DNA of 64,000 nucleotides from Ascaris suum (GCA_013433145.1 CM024172.1:11804053-11868052); one strand, 5' to 3'; positions 29,567 to 42,570 are shown, counted from the stretch's first letter. Program-made: numbers and translations. Notes: a model not told the origin generated them from the letters alone.

Positions 29567-30126
29567 CGGAATAAATTTATTACATTGATAGCAACGCTAG
29601 ATGAAAAATGGCGTATAACAGTATCACTTTCTGGCAATAGAGCACTGGACCGAATTCCTTAATAAATGCCTTACCATGAAAGGTCTTCTTCAACGGTGAT
29701 GAATGAGAAGTAAAACTTATCATTAATTCATTTTAAATATTGGATCCGCTCTTCAATGGATTCTTTTCGTATCTGGAATTTCTAAATGAGGAGCAAGCAG
29801 TTGCGTATATGGTTACCTGGAAGATTGAACCTGAGAATTGGTTTTGCCATATTCGCAAGAAAAATCTAAACAGTACTACAATATACGTCACGTAAATCAA
29901 TGATAAAATATGAAAAAAAAAACTGAAGGAAAGAAAAACGATAAGTGTAAAAATGGAACTATTATTTCCATCATAGAAAGAGGAGGGAATTAAATGATAA
30001 TTCTTCTCGTCATTGAAGAGCAAAATTAGATTATCACTAAGAAAAAAATTTCATCAATTGTTTTTAGGTTTTTTTCAAAGTTAATTTCAATGAATTAAGA
30101 CAAAAAAGTTCACTGTATTTTCCCTA

Positions 30127-30153
30127 CCCCCCAACCCCCCCCCCCCCCCTCCC
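30127..30153. repeat. C-rich run
   Basis: Runs of six and fifteen C separated by AA, then TCCC. Confidence 0.9.
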
Positions 30154-31965
30154 TGCCGAAAAAAAAAGAAATCCATCAAACAACACTCATCGATTATCTA
30201 TTATATATGCTGAATTTTGATAAAAGAATATTCTTTATCACCAACAACATAAAATTTCACAAATTCTCTATAAAATATAAGTGATTATATGTGCATATTT
30301 GATTTACTAAGAAAAATAATATTTTATTATTGTTTATTTTAGTGTTATCGTTGATTAGAATCGTTTACAACGTTTCAAGCGTTCTTCATACTTTTCCATA
30401 CTTCTATGATACTATAGCGTTGCATATGCAATATGTAGCATTCCCATATTATATGCAATATTTGAGGTCATCTTACTTTGGATTTTTTGTTAGTAACTTC
30501 TAAGCATTCTGCATAACTATTTAGTCATTCCTCTTAAAACTTTCTATTCGAGTTTGTCGGGTCAAAGTGGACAAAAAAAAAGTAAAAAACGAAATGAATA
30601 TCCACATATAGCATGCTACCTTCTATCATCGATGCAAATTCTGCCAACTGTCATTGCTTGTCGTTTTCTTTGGATCGTGAAATCTTTTGATGATAGTTTT
30701 CCGTGACTAATGGATTCATAATTAAAGATAGCAATGAAAAATAATATTTTCTTCTTATTATGACCATTATTCTTCATACATTCATCGATTTCATTACAAC
30801 TAACCCTCATGGGGGAACAATGCGAGATTCTTCACCCGGTGAATTCAGATAATATTGTGCAGTAGCGCCCTATTGCTTTTCCATTTTTTGGGATTTCGGC
30901 ATGCTCATTGCCTGAAGTTGTTCGTGATTCTAGCCATTTCATGGCATCATAGACAATCGTATTCGGCGCAAAAACTTTTTATTTGGGATATATTTGATTT
31001 GCACAATGATGCGATAGTTTTCGACCATAAGAGTGGATTATTTTAGGCAACCTGAGCACGCAAATCGCAAGATTTACGCATATCTCATTCAGAATGTCGA
31101 TGTCGTTTCTATGATACACCACGAAATTCCCACGAAGAAAAATTAGTGCATTCAAATTTCTATTCTATTAGTTTTTTACACTTGATACGTGTATCTGGAC
31201 GCATATTTTGTGATGTATAGAAGTGCAGGAAAATTATTACATTCGCGGGGAATATATTAATTTACGTGCCTATTTTATAGGCATCAAAAATAGAGCATTG
31301 TCTTCAATATCAAAGATGAATGATTTAAGCGCAATTGTGGTAAAAATATCTATAAAGTTGTAGTGTTGTGGAGGAATTTGATATCGCTTTGATGTATTTT
31401 CTCAGAAAATAAGCAAAATTCCATCATTTCGATCGCCTACTCTAAGCGACATCTTTTTTTTCTTGAGAAATTTATTGCTTCTGCATTCCAATATACTGCT
31501 CGCTAAACTGCCTAGCATCAATTACATCTAACGTTATCGCAATGCAAGCATAATTCATATATGCATTCGATATCAGCAATCAACGTCACCATTTTGGTAT
31601 TATTACAGGTGGGCAAATTGAGGTAACCTGTTTTACCTGTTTAATAAAATTCAAACCCTAAAGTAATAAATTTGAAAACCTATTTAGTTCATTTTATATC
31701 ATTTTTACAAAGCAATTATAAATTTCATTTTGTTGCATCATACATTTTTGCAATTTGCAAAAATATTTGCAAAATTCAGCTAGACAAATTTTATTATTTC
31801 TTTATTGATGCAAAAAAAAATGCATACTCTTATCGATTGGTTTTTCAGCTCTATTTACCTTCAATTAAGCACTTTTTTTAAAGCATTAAGGCTTTAAAAT
31901 TTTCAAAAAAGGTTTCATAAAATTTTCATAAGTATTGAAAAATATCACTTAATGTGGATTTTAAA

Positions 31966-32031
31966 AAGCAGTTGAACTGTTTTTTTTTTTTTTTGGGAAA
32001 TGAGAAGTGAAGCAGTTGAACTGTTTAAATT
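31966..32031. repeat. Direct repeat of AGCAGTTGAACTGTTT flanking a T run
   Basis: Two identical 16-base copies, each containing the palindrome CAGTTGAACTG, separated by poly-T and about 25 bases. Confidence 0.8.
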
Positions 32032-32308
32032 CGTTTTCTTGCTTCAAATGTCGGCAAAAGTTTTAAAAAAAATTCCCAAATATGGCATCAAATTTCTTTC
32101 GTACGCTTAGAAATTGCGAATTTTTCACGGATACTTGTTTATAATATGCAGTTTTAATTTTTGCTTTATCCATGGTCGCTGCAATCTTGACCAAATGTGC
32201 TTATTTACCGATATAGCTGACTTCTGAGAAGCGCTGGATTCTAATGCGTGAATCCGCTTGTGGCCAGGTTTCTTAATAAATCTATTGGGAAGTTTAGAGA
32301 GGTTCGCG

Positions 32309-32314
<6 letters not shown>

Positions 32315-32376
<62 letters not shown>
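32315..32376. repeat. (TA)n array, 62 bp
   Basis: Pure TA array. Confidence 0.97.
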
Positions 32377-32377
<1 letters not shown>

Positions 32378-33247
32378 GCAACACAATGTATAAAACAGAA
32401 AATAATAAAATGTAAGAATGCATCATATACTACGCATAAGACACATAATATGCTATTCAACTGTTTACGTTATCGACGGTGATTAGATCTTTGAGGAGTA
32501 GGCTGATCTTGACTGCGGAGAAAGAGAGGTTTGGTTAGGAGAGGGAAGAAGAGGTTTATCGACGCTCTTGCTATACTTTCCAGCGTAGATAATTTCACGA
32601 AGCTTTACCAATGTAAAAGTACAAAAATGGTTTAAAAATAACTCTATTTGAATAAACTATTTGAATATTTCATCGTCGAAATTATGGAATGTTGAAGAAT
32701 ATGGAGCAATCATAGAATACGTTAAAACGAGAAAATGAAGAGAATCTCTAGTCGATAAATTCATGGCGTTCATTTAGGCTTCAAAATTTATCATATCTCA
32801 CCTTTCGAACGTAAACCACATAAATTTCCTGCAAAAATATAGTTAATTTTCCTCTGTTTTTCTCTTTTCTATATCCTTCTCATGATTCATCCTCACAAAT
32901 CCTCGTCTAATACTATGAATTTGTTTCGTTTTCTTACTTCTTAAGCGTTTCGCATATTTAATAGAAGAGTGATTTTTGTCTTTTTTTAGTGGATTATTTC
33001 TTTGAAATAAGATCGATATAAATATTAAATTAGCCGATAAATATTGTAATTTCAAAAAGCGTGAAATGCGGCTATTCGAAAATTCTATTTTGATCTTCAA
33101 GAAAAATTGCTAACGTTGTTCATCGATAGTAGTCTGTTTTCTTTTTATGCAAATATTAGGTGAAATTGATCAAATAATTTGCGAAAGAAAGAGGAAAAAA
33201 AATCTAAATGTAAGATCGAAATGGTAAAGTCATTTCGCGAAGATTTT

Positions 33248-33331
33248 TAAAGCAATTATTACTAAATTTAAATTATTACAATTACTAAAGCAATTACTTT
33301 AAAGCAATTACTATTACTATTAAAGCAATTT
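33248..33331. repeat. Interspersed AAAGCAATTA repeats
   Basis: Several copies of AAAGCAATT separated by ACTATT or ACTAAA units. Confidence 0.7.
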
Positions 33332-33540
33332 AATTAGTTGAATACGAAATAAAATTATTTCTTATTGAAAAAGATAAAATTCATTATCAGGAAATTTCTC
33401 GAGTTTTTAATTACTCATTGATCATAGATATATTTAGAACTTATAAATGTAGTTGAAGCTATTTTTCAATAATAATTTAAATAATATTTTTTACAACATT
33501 ATTATTATTTTTATTGTTTATCATTTTATTGCTATAAAAC

Positions 33541-33646
<106 letters not shown>

Positions 33647-34774
33647 AAAGACGAATAGCAAGCCGTCCACTAAATAACAACGACGATATGCTGAAAATAT
33701 TGAAGATAATAAATAAGGCAGATGTTGTGCTGTTATTTTTGTTTACTCTATCAAAACAATTTTCATTGAAAAATAAAATATGCAAAATAATTTATCCGCA
33801 TTTAATGCGAACCGATCACCTATAAAATTAAAAAAAAATCATTTTTCAATGATTTGATTAGGGTAGATTTTTTTTTTCAACCAAGTTGGTCGGTCAAACT
33901 GAGCAGTAATATTGTTGAGTATTTATATTCTATAGTTGCCGTTATGCTCATCAACAAATTTCAGAGCTCTAACTTGATCTATTCCCCATTTGCAATTAAG
34001 AGAAGCGTACATCGATGCATGGCGTAACCGCTATTTGGTAGAGAGAACACATAGAAGCGCTTAAAAAGGTTGAATTTGCTAGCTGAATATACCTTCCATC
34101 ATTCATTTGGAAAACTAAACTTCTAAGATCGAAAAATGATCTTGAGCGATAAGCTCTTTGATAATATATCCTGACAACCGTTCTTCCTCTTTTTTCATTT
34201 GTAATGGAATGATTATTCGAATTCACTATCCACAGTCTGTTAGCTCAATTTTAACAGCGAGTAGAAATGTCTCTATCTCTCATTTTAACAAATTACTGAA
34301 AGTGCTTATTATTAAGTTGCAATGTGCATTTGCTTTCGAATTTAATGCCAATGTTTGAAATGTAACGTTTTCTTGGAGAATTTCCACTTTGTAGATATAC
34401 TCATCCACAAAGCTTAGCCACTTATTAACGTGAAAATTGTTTGACTGAAGAACGAAGTGCAAGGATGGGTGTTTTGATATGACGATTTTAGTATCGGGAC
34501 GATTGCATATACCCGAAGAAAACCGGAAATAGCGCTCCGCGAAGTTCGATTCGACATCCCAACTTTTCGCATCTTAGCATCGAATAATAGCTTTTTCTAA
34601 GAAACATATGAGATTTCATAAGTGTAGCTGTTCTAGTTTGCATGTTTAGAATGCGATTACTATATGCAAATATCTGAATGTCTAAATTTATGCAAATTCG
34701 CATTAAGAAGTAATTATGTATAACTAGTGACTATATATAAATAGTATTTATATATAAATACTACGTATAGTATA

Positions 34775-37661
34775 ATGCAAAGTATGAAAGAACATCGTGC
34801 AAAAAGTGAGTATAAGAAGTCCTTTGAACGTGAGTGCATAAAATGTGCAAAAAATTTCTAAATATCGTATAGGTGCATTACTTTGAAGGTATACTTCCGG
34901 TGTGCTTATTTGCGTTCTATTTTAAAAAACGATTTGATTGTTTGATATATTTGAATGTAACACCAAAGCTACCATAACGATCACCTCACTATTACTGTAA
35001 TATACCTTCTTTTTTTTTTGAAGAATATGTCGACGAGACATTACGAAGTGAAACAATGATTGCTACGATGAAAGCAACACTCGAATCGGATGGTGTTCGA
35101 TCGAGTTTATTGAGTCGGAAATTGAAGACCCGTTTCAAAGAGGATGAAAAAAGTTTCGGCTCATATTTATTTCTTATGCTTATCATATTGGTTGCGTTGA
35201 TTATTGCAATGTTATGGTTTATTGCACTAATTGCACGACAGAAAGATCGGGAGGAAATACTTCGAATACGAGCTAAAGAAGCTCAAATTGAACAACTCGT
35301 TGCATTTAATCGGTTAGTAATCCGTTCTATTCGACTATATACGAGGGCTATTTCATTTTCTGTATCATTCGTCAAGTTTATAGTCGAATTTTATGACTAT
35401 AATATGCTAGCGGATATATATATTTTTTGTGTTTATATGTTTATTTATATTTCTATTCATCTCCTCACGACTTCAGAATGAGAATTGAAATTCGATTAGT
35501 GAATAAATTCTATGAAATATTCAAATTTTCCATGCTATCATTCAAACTTATGGATCATATTCTAAGGAATCGCGAATATGCCGAAAAATTTTGCATTAGT
35601 TTTATCAGTGTATGCATCACATTTTTGAATTAATCGAATTGGGAGAAAAAATTTTTCCAAACAAACAAATCCTTTTTTTAGGAGAATATTTTGATATGTC
35701 CATGAGATTTGAAATATAATTTATATTTTTGCATATTTTATTATTTTTTTAAGCAAAATTGAACGTTAGTTGTTGATTAATCAGACGATATTGCAAAAGC
35801 GCCTATTCAACGAAATTCTCTGGCATATCGTTTTGCTTCTCACACGCTAACTTAAATCTATTGAATTTTATTTTTCCAGCTTACTATCTGTTAGACAGAT
35901 TTTTTTCACACATAAATGGAACGAATATTTTTTGATGAAATTGAAATTAGAAGATAAAAATGGAATCGAGAGACGAAATTTGTCATTCCATATGCAAATT
36001 AGATTTTTTTTTCCAATTGGCTATTCAAAAAAGTCAAAACACTACAAATTGACATATAACATTTGTTTTTATTTATTTAGTACAAATATTATGCCAAGAA
36101 ATATATTAAAATATATACTTCAGCAAGAATTAATGAAAGGAGAAGAAATTCATCGAAAGTTTAAAACTGCTTTGGGATAATAGTCACCGTTGCATAAAAA
36201 TATTCTGGTCAAGGATCACAGCAGTGGATCATCGCCAAATTTCATCAGGTCCTTTCGAGCACAGAAATTCCGAAAATGCGGCTTCATTTAACCGAAAAAA
36301 GAACATAGTCGTGCTGGAGGAGTTGCTGATTGCATTATTTCGAGCGGCGAGATCATGTCAAGCGTATCGCAGCAAGTTCAACGTGCGGAAAACGTGGAAG
36401 CGTACCACGACAACCTCTGACATATAACACATCCACCGCACCGTCGATGCAGATGTGCAATAACTGTGCTCATACAGACCGGCATTCGGGATAGAAATAG
36501 ATCAGCTGGACGTGTCCTTTTGTGATATTCAAGAAGTGTGATGGTTAACGTCAACGACCAGCGGGATATGGAAGCAGAAACTGCCTCAAAGAAAAAAGAC
36601 TATCGGACGAGAAGGCTGAAGCTGGACTTGAAGGCTTGAGACTTTTGCAATAAACGACGCTGGTGCACAAATCTCGAGAAATATATGCAGCTATGTGGAG
36701 GGCGGGGGGAGGGGATTTGGGGGAAATTTCAGCAATGTATATTGTAAGCAGGCATGTAGCCAAAGCACTCGTCAAATTGAGGACGCAAGGACGACGGGAT
36801 GCTAGCTAATGAGTTTGTTGAAGTCGCCGAACTGGACCTTACGGAATTTGTTAGCCTCCTTCACTATCACCTCCATAAAACAGATAAATTGGAATGAATC
36901 GGATGTGAATTATATATTAGCAGTAAGCTTGCATGCAGTGGAGTCAGCGGTCGCAGAGTGTTTCTTTGGCACTTTCGTGTTGACCATTTCGGAACGGTCG
37001 GAAGTTCTGGAGCAGTTGGAAGGAACAGATGAATGAAGCATTTTGAAAAAAAAAAATTAAAGGACACGTAATATCAACGCATAAAAAACCAGGATATCAA
37101 TGTCTATGCATATTCGGAGGAAAAGTGGAAGGATCGGGCGAAGCGTTCACGAGCGATGCAGCTTTCTGGCTGATTGATGCAGCGTTGCGTTCATATCAGC
37201 AGTACACTCCGACTCTTCGCGTCGGGAACCCACAACGGTGAAATCGGTTAGCGGCCCAAGTACCATAAGGGAGGGGAGGGGCAGCAATGTGGCGACCCCC
37301 ATCGAATGAAAATACCCGCTGATGAAGTTTGGCAGTGATCCGAGCACGTTTCGATTTTCTTCGTTTCAGTCACCTGAACGATTTATTCGTCCAAAGCAAA
37401 ATGATCAGAAATAGTCCCAAGTAAAATTATAATAAATCTCAGAAGAAGACTAATTTACCATTCATAAAAAGATCAAATAAGGATTAAAATCCGAGAATAT
37501 TTATGGAATTTTCTTTTTTCAGAGAATCCAACGAGATATTACAACGCATAGATGGGATTAACGAATCAAGACAAATGAGGCGAAGACGAACAAATAATCA
37601 ATTAAAACAAATCGACGATTTGAATCTTCGAGATTTTTCGAATCCATTTGCATACCTTTGA
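34775..37661 (+). CDS. Small single-pass membrane protein, three exons, unknown family
   Basis: Exons are 34775-34829, 35024-35312 and 37523-37661, and all phases match. Exon 1 ends GAAC/GTGAGT, exon 2 runs from a T-rich AG to AATCG/GTTAGT, and exon 3 follows TTCTTTTTTCAG and ends in TGA. There are in-frame ATGs at 34775 and 34784, giving 160 or 157 aa. Counting from the second ATG, residues 1-62 are charged and Ser-rich, and residues 63-86 form one hydrophobic helix (SYLFLMLIILVALIIA...). The tail is basic, with a probable coiled coil (about 89-123), an RRRR cluster near 131-134 and the C-terminus FSNPFAYL. Positive charges flank the helix on both sides, so topology is not predicted. An upstream GTGAGT donor at 34806 would skip eight codons in frame. 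I do not recognise the family. Joining three exons in frame with good sites is the main support. Confidence 0.65.
36190..37390. other. GC-richer block with broken reading frames inside an intron
   Basis: The sequence is visibly richer in G and C than the flanking intron and reads as coding-like pieces that change frame repeatedly. On the + strand examples are LEELLIALFRAARSC near 36.32 kb and EFVEVAELDLTEFVSLLHYH near 36.81 kb. No frame stays open beyond about 75 codons and no domain was recognised. The length and coiled-coil-like fragments would suit a decayed retroelement gag or a captured gene fragment, but that is inference. Confidence 0.3.
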
Positions 37662-37938
37662 AAAAAAAAAAAACGATCACTTGCAACTTCCGAAGATTGT
37701 AATCTATCGATAAAATAGCCTTTTTTTTCTTTAAAGACAACAAAATCCCAAAATAAATACTTAAATTCTTTGCTAAATCTTAGATATGATGCACATAAGA
37801 AACGAAAATATTATATGTCATCACTGTAGTATATTTACCAACAATGATGCATGATTAAAGTCTTTTTTCTAAACTATGGCAAAAAAAAGGCTATTTTCAA
37901 ACGTTGCAAGTGATCTTTTTTTTTTTTTTTTTTTTTTT
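37661..37938. repeat. Long imperfect inverted repeat at the 3' end of the membrane-protein gene
   Basis: The arms are about 37661-37738 and 37860-37938. They share GATCACTTGCAAC with GTTGCAAGTGATC, and AAAATAGCCTTTTTTTT with its complement. One arm has 24 extra bases between these blocks. The outer ends are an A run and a T run, and the loop is about 120 bases. It could be a 3' UTR hairpin or a MITE-like insertion. Confidence 0.65.
37752..37757 (+). terminator. Polyadenylation signal candidate for the membrane-protein gene
   Basis: AATAAA lies 91 bases after the stop, between the two arms of the 37661-37938 inverted repeat. Confidence 0.4.
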
Positions 37939-38314
37939 AATGTTTAGATTCAAAGAAAGATATATAAATGTAATCAGTTGTATACTATAATATAATAACT
38001 GTAATAAATTTGTTTACTCTTAAGCATAAATCGAAAGGAAATAAAAAAAGTAAATCCATTTCAACATTATATTTCATTGATAAACGTTACAATCAATTAT
38101 TTTTATACTAGTATAATAATTTCGTTAAGTATCATTTGATGATATCACATAGTTTAAATCAGCTGAAATGATTATTCTATCACTGTATTGATTAGATATT
38201 CATTCGAAAGAATCGTTTATCTTCAAAACTTATCAAATCCTCCGTTTGGAAATCAAAAGAAAATGTTTAGTCGATGGGGAATATTTGCAATGACTAAGAA
38301 ATAATATTTGCCGT

Positions 38315-38689
38315 TCAATTGTAAAAGGCAACCATACATTTAACAAACTCACATTCGACCGTGGTTGGCCAAAATTTGAGAATAACAGACTGCCGAGAGG
38401 TAGGAATGCGTAATGGAAGTTTTTTAATTCCCCGCAAATTTAACACTGCACTTTCGATTGTTTCTTCGAATCTTTCATGAGGATAATAATAGCCGTTATG
38501 CACATATCTAATTGTTCGTCAATTGACCATCTGGACGGGTTTTCTACCACCTGATAGAAATCTGTCATCTGGAAGATCGCCTGAGCCGAAAATGAATTCA
38601 TACGGGCATATGCGTTTCACATTTACCTGCCATCCACATCGTAAGTAATTGAATAAGCTGCTAAGCAAGCCGATATGCAGGAATACGAT
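38315..38689 (-). pseudogene. Minus-strand coding-like region with one internal stop
   Basis: One frame runs 125 codons with a single TGA (38521-38519). The first part includes FLHIGLLSSLFNYLRCGWQV and LPDDRFLSGGRKPVQMVN. The second includes RYVHNGYYYPHERFEETIES and KLPLRIPTSRQ, with a GTGAGT donor after KFWPTTVE. Two long runs in the same frame are less likely by chance than either alone. A short intron spanning the stop was tried but the phases do not match. The family is not recognised. Confidence 0.33.
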
Positions 38690-39715
38690 TTAGGCATCTT
38701 CAAATGCGGAGAATATTTGACGGCTCCTTCCCAGTTAGAAATAATTTTCCTCTACTAGTCAGCCTTAGTGGAAAATCACTCGTGAAATATTTTTCATATC
38801 TGTTTTCATGAAAATACGAAAAGTTGTTGAAAGAGTTCCACTCCTACAACTGCTTTTTTCCTTCTCTTCTCATCGTTCTTTGCTTCTGAGCTCACGACTT
38901 GTTCATATGCCATTGCGGATATCGCTTTGGAAGTGAGTTTCTTTGTTGCCCATAACATATTCAAAATGAGCAAGAGCTTGATCGATTCAAATAAGATCAC
39001 ATAGTATATAGCTACAACATTTATCCATAAGTGATCATCAAAAAAAAAAATTGAAATTATATTTGAATACGTGAATTATCCAAGAATACGAAAGTTTCTC
39101 CTTACATTACAAATCGTTTCCATCATATTAATGCGCTTTTACTTCATTTACGCGCAAAACAAACATTTCCTGACGTGTAAGATATACCGATAAGCCTCTT
39201 AAGGCAATGACATCGGTTCGGCTATCCAATCATTAAGCCTTCATTGAGAAGGAATTCTCTGCTTTTGCAAAAGTCATGCGTTGTCAATTTTTATTCCGAC
39301 CAGAAAGAATTTCGGCAATTGCAGATTATTTTTGCGATTTGCTAGACGCTTCGTCGACTTAGTATAAGAGGATGAATGTAGATTGAAAAAGTTTGTTTTG
39401 ATTTTCTTTGTGATTTGCTATTATATATTCTCCACCACTACAGAGATGTGCACTTCTACTGCACCTATGCATCTCTCAATTCGAGCTGAAAATGAATGGT
39501 AAATGACGTCCATCTTCCTTGCTAATGTCTTGGTGGACCTTGCTTGAGAATATTTTTGATTGGGAATTAAATTCAAAATCAAGTAGACAGGTATTTCTTG
39601 TAAATAAAGAAAAGCGTCTGATACGAGTCGTTTGCTACTAACTATGAGTAAAAGGCCAAAAGTTTTCCAAATTCCCTGGCAGTGTGCATAGAAATGATGT
39701 CTATCAGTAACGCTA

Positions 39716-39738
39716 CCCCTCCCCCCCCCCCCCCCCCC
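39716..39738. repeat. C18 run preceded by CCCCT
   Basis: Homopolymer C. Confidence 0.9.
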
Positions 39739-41729
39739 AGAAAGAAAAAACAGTTATAAATATCTTAAATTATTAGCTCACAACTTGAACCAACTTGAAC
39801 GTTTTTTGCTGAAAATGACCACTATTGCGGTCACTCTATTCGCCCAGTATTGTAGAAGGAATTTTACACATGAGCATTAAAAGTTTCAATAATAGGAATA
39901 TGAAACTCTTCGAAGCAATTTCTCCAGTTGTTTCATTTCGTTTGAGTAGAGTTGAGCATGAAACAATATTTTTGAATACAGAAGAAATGGCTATGACTTG
40001 TCGAAACATCAAAGAATAAGTACTTTAGGTTGAGATATATACACTGCAGCTAAATGCGCTAGTTTTTTTCAAACGTTTTCTGAAGTACATGCTAGTTATA
40101 GCGTTATCCTCAACAACAACTCAATTTCTTTGATTATTCACAAAAGACAAACGAAGATTGCAAATTTTATAATATTAGTTTGCTTATAATAGTATATGAA
40201 ACTTGTGCGATAAATTCCAAAATTCATGAGGCTCTTAATGATCGCTCCGATGCACTAACAGCAAAAACGGATTGAAAATTGTCTATGTAAGATCGATGGT
40301 CGGTAAATTTTCGAAGACATATCTATCACAAGTCAATTTGAAACAAATATAATAAATACTGAATTCCTCATTCATCGTAAATCATAGCTGCTTTCAGAAT
40401 AGTTTTCTTTTCAAACTGCTAAGAGAATTAAAGTTAAGTGATCATTTTCATTAACTTCCAATTTATTGCACCGTCTATGCATTCGAAGAGTTTACTTGAA
40501 CGATTTTGAGGCTTGTAAAACTGACTGAGGTGGAGGCTATCTATGGAATAATATTGGAGCTATTCATTGGCCAGTATATCATGACTCTGAAATCATTTCG
40601 GCTTGCTCTTCATATCGTGAATCCTTGGAGGTAATGAGTATCGATGATTTTGTTCACTGTATGGATTACATGCTTGCTCTATGTAATGATAAGAAACGAT
40701 GTCCAAATTCTCTTTTCTTTAAAAAAAATCCACAACCTTATATTATTTATTTTCTGCTTGACTTTAACAGTAACGTACTTATGTTAACATCTAATCTAAC
40801 GTTATAACATAAAACTAATATATTTCAGAGGTATATTTAAAACTACGAAAACGTTCATAATTTTCTTCTTGTTTCGCATAGAAAATTAAATCCGAATGAT
40901 GCATTTTCTAACGTTTCAAAACGATTTTGAAATGCCGGATATGAAATTTAAACGTAAAAAGTTTATATTTTATATTTTTTTAACAGTATTTATATTAGTA
41001 TTTATATCAATATTTTTTTTGCATCAATAATATTGAAATGATTCATTGAAATGTCGCATATACTTTAAAATACGCCTTAATGAAATGAGAGAATTTTCTC
41101 TAAAAGTCAACTATTGCCAAATAAAGTACTCTTCAATTTTTGATAAAGTTATGGATTTTCTTAGGCGAGATTTCTATGTGGAAAATAATCTCAAATTTAG
41201 AGCGGCACTGATAATTCAGCAATTATTTTCATAGCAATTTCTATTTCAGGAGAATAATTTTGAAAAAGATTTACATCTAACAGCAATAAGAAGATCAAAA
41301 TATCTAAAGCAATTATTTGCTGCTATATTTCTTGTCTTATCGATTTTAGATCACGATCAGATTGCATTTTTCGACTCCTTCGTTCGGTCTCGTCAATTGC
41401 AGATGCATAGAGTCATTTACGTTCTTTACTTGTTTCGTGCGCGGTTGCTTCATTTTATTTCTCTGTTGGACCATGTTTGAGATTATATATGCGTTGTTTA
41501 GTGCAGATGAAAGTCAGACAATGTTTATATTAGAATGAAATTATCGATGAGAACATTAATCCAATGTGAACATTTCTGTTATCTTATGATATAACTTCCT
41601 CATAATTATTGGCTATTATGGTGTTCTTCTATTATCAGCAACAAAACGGGGAGTTTTCTCGATGAGATTAACGCAATTCTTGTACTGAAATGACTTTCAG
41701 AATATATTTGGATGTCCGCTGAAAAGTAA

Positions 41730-41963
41730 CTGCGAGAGTGCCATAAAGAGAATTTAGAGAAAAACACTCGAAAATTGCCTGGTCACAGCAGAAGAAGAAG
41801 CCGATTGAAAATACGCAAAAATTTTAAGGTTTATGTGCGAAGAATTATCGGCAAAGATGCGCAAGTTTTGTGGCTATATCCCCCCAGTTGGCGCGCACTC
41901 TACGACCAGCAAAACGAATACCTGGAATGGGAGCCATACGTGAAAAAAATTGCCAAACCATAG
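41730..41963 (+). CDS. Arg/Trp-rich open segment, unknown
   Basis: This 77-codon frame has no ATG. It includes GHSRRRSRLKIRKNFKVYVR and LWLYPPSWRALYDQQNEYLE, ending KKIAKP. An acceptor-like GAATTTAG sits at 41757, and AATAAA lies near 42144. It could be a terminal exon or a relic; no family was recognised. Confidence 0.22.
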   Translation: MRECHKENLEKNTRKLPGHSRRRSRLKIRKNFKVYVRRIIGKDAQVLWLYPPSWRALYDQQNEYLEWEPYVKKIAKP

Positions 41964-42172
41964 TTCCTTGTGAGCTAAATGAACTACGAGTTTTTGCAGC
42001 ATTACTTGGAAGTCCCAGAAAATTTACCCACTAGGATGTGATTAGAAGCATCGCTTTAAGTAGATTTAACGAGTAATGAGACAAATTTTCCGTTGCGTTA
42101 CTTTTTGAAATTTAGGGTTCTAATAAGTTTGCACTATTTACTTCAATAAAAACTTTTGCAATGATGCAATCC

Positions 42173-42352
42173 TCAATTTTTCTTGTTATTCTTATATCGC
42201 CGAAGGCGATTTCCAATTTCATCCATTCTTTTCTTGCGATTCTCTAGGTGTCCATTTGATAGTTGTTTTTCACCCTTCAAGAGTACATTTAACATAAAAG
42301 ATGCCATCCTATCGGCGATTCTCCTGACTTCATCACGTTCTAGAAGTGTTAT
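42173..42352 (-). CDS. Candidate terminal exon, lysine/arginine-rich, unknown product
   Basis: After ACACTTTCAAG on the minus strand the frame reads ITLLERDEVRRIADRMASFM... and ends RLRRYKNNKKN with TGA. The segment is amphipathic and helical with a basic C-terminus. The acceptor is reasonable. It may belong with the minus-strand segment at 42918-43232, but direct joining does not match in phase. Confidence 0.28.
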   Translation of the reverse strand: MTLLERDEVRRIADRMASFMLNVLLKGEKQLSNGHLENRKKRMDEIGNRLRRYKNNKKN

Positions 42353-42460
42353 CGACACTTGAAAGTGTCAAGAAATTTTCAAAGATTTAACGCTAGCGAT
42401 TAGTTTGATTTTGCATGCAAATGCAATATTATTTATTTTGCAATTGTTTTTTTTTATACT

Positions 42461-42570
42461 TTCGCAAATTGCAAATTACGGTCAAGTCGACTGCAATGCA
42501 AAAAGCGAAACATGCTTCGCAAATTGCAAATTACGATCAACTCGACTGCAATGCAAAAAGCGAAAAATGC
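42461..42570. repeat. 55-bp tandem duplication
   Basis: 42461-42515 and 42516-42570 differ at three positions only. Each unit contains TTCGCAAATTGCAAATTACG and AATGCAAAAAGCGAAA. Confidence 0.95.
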
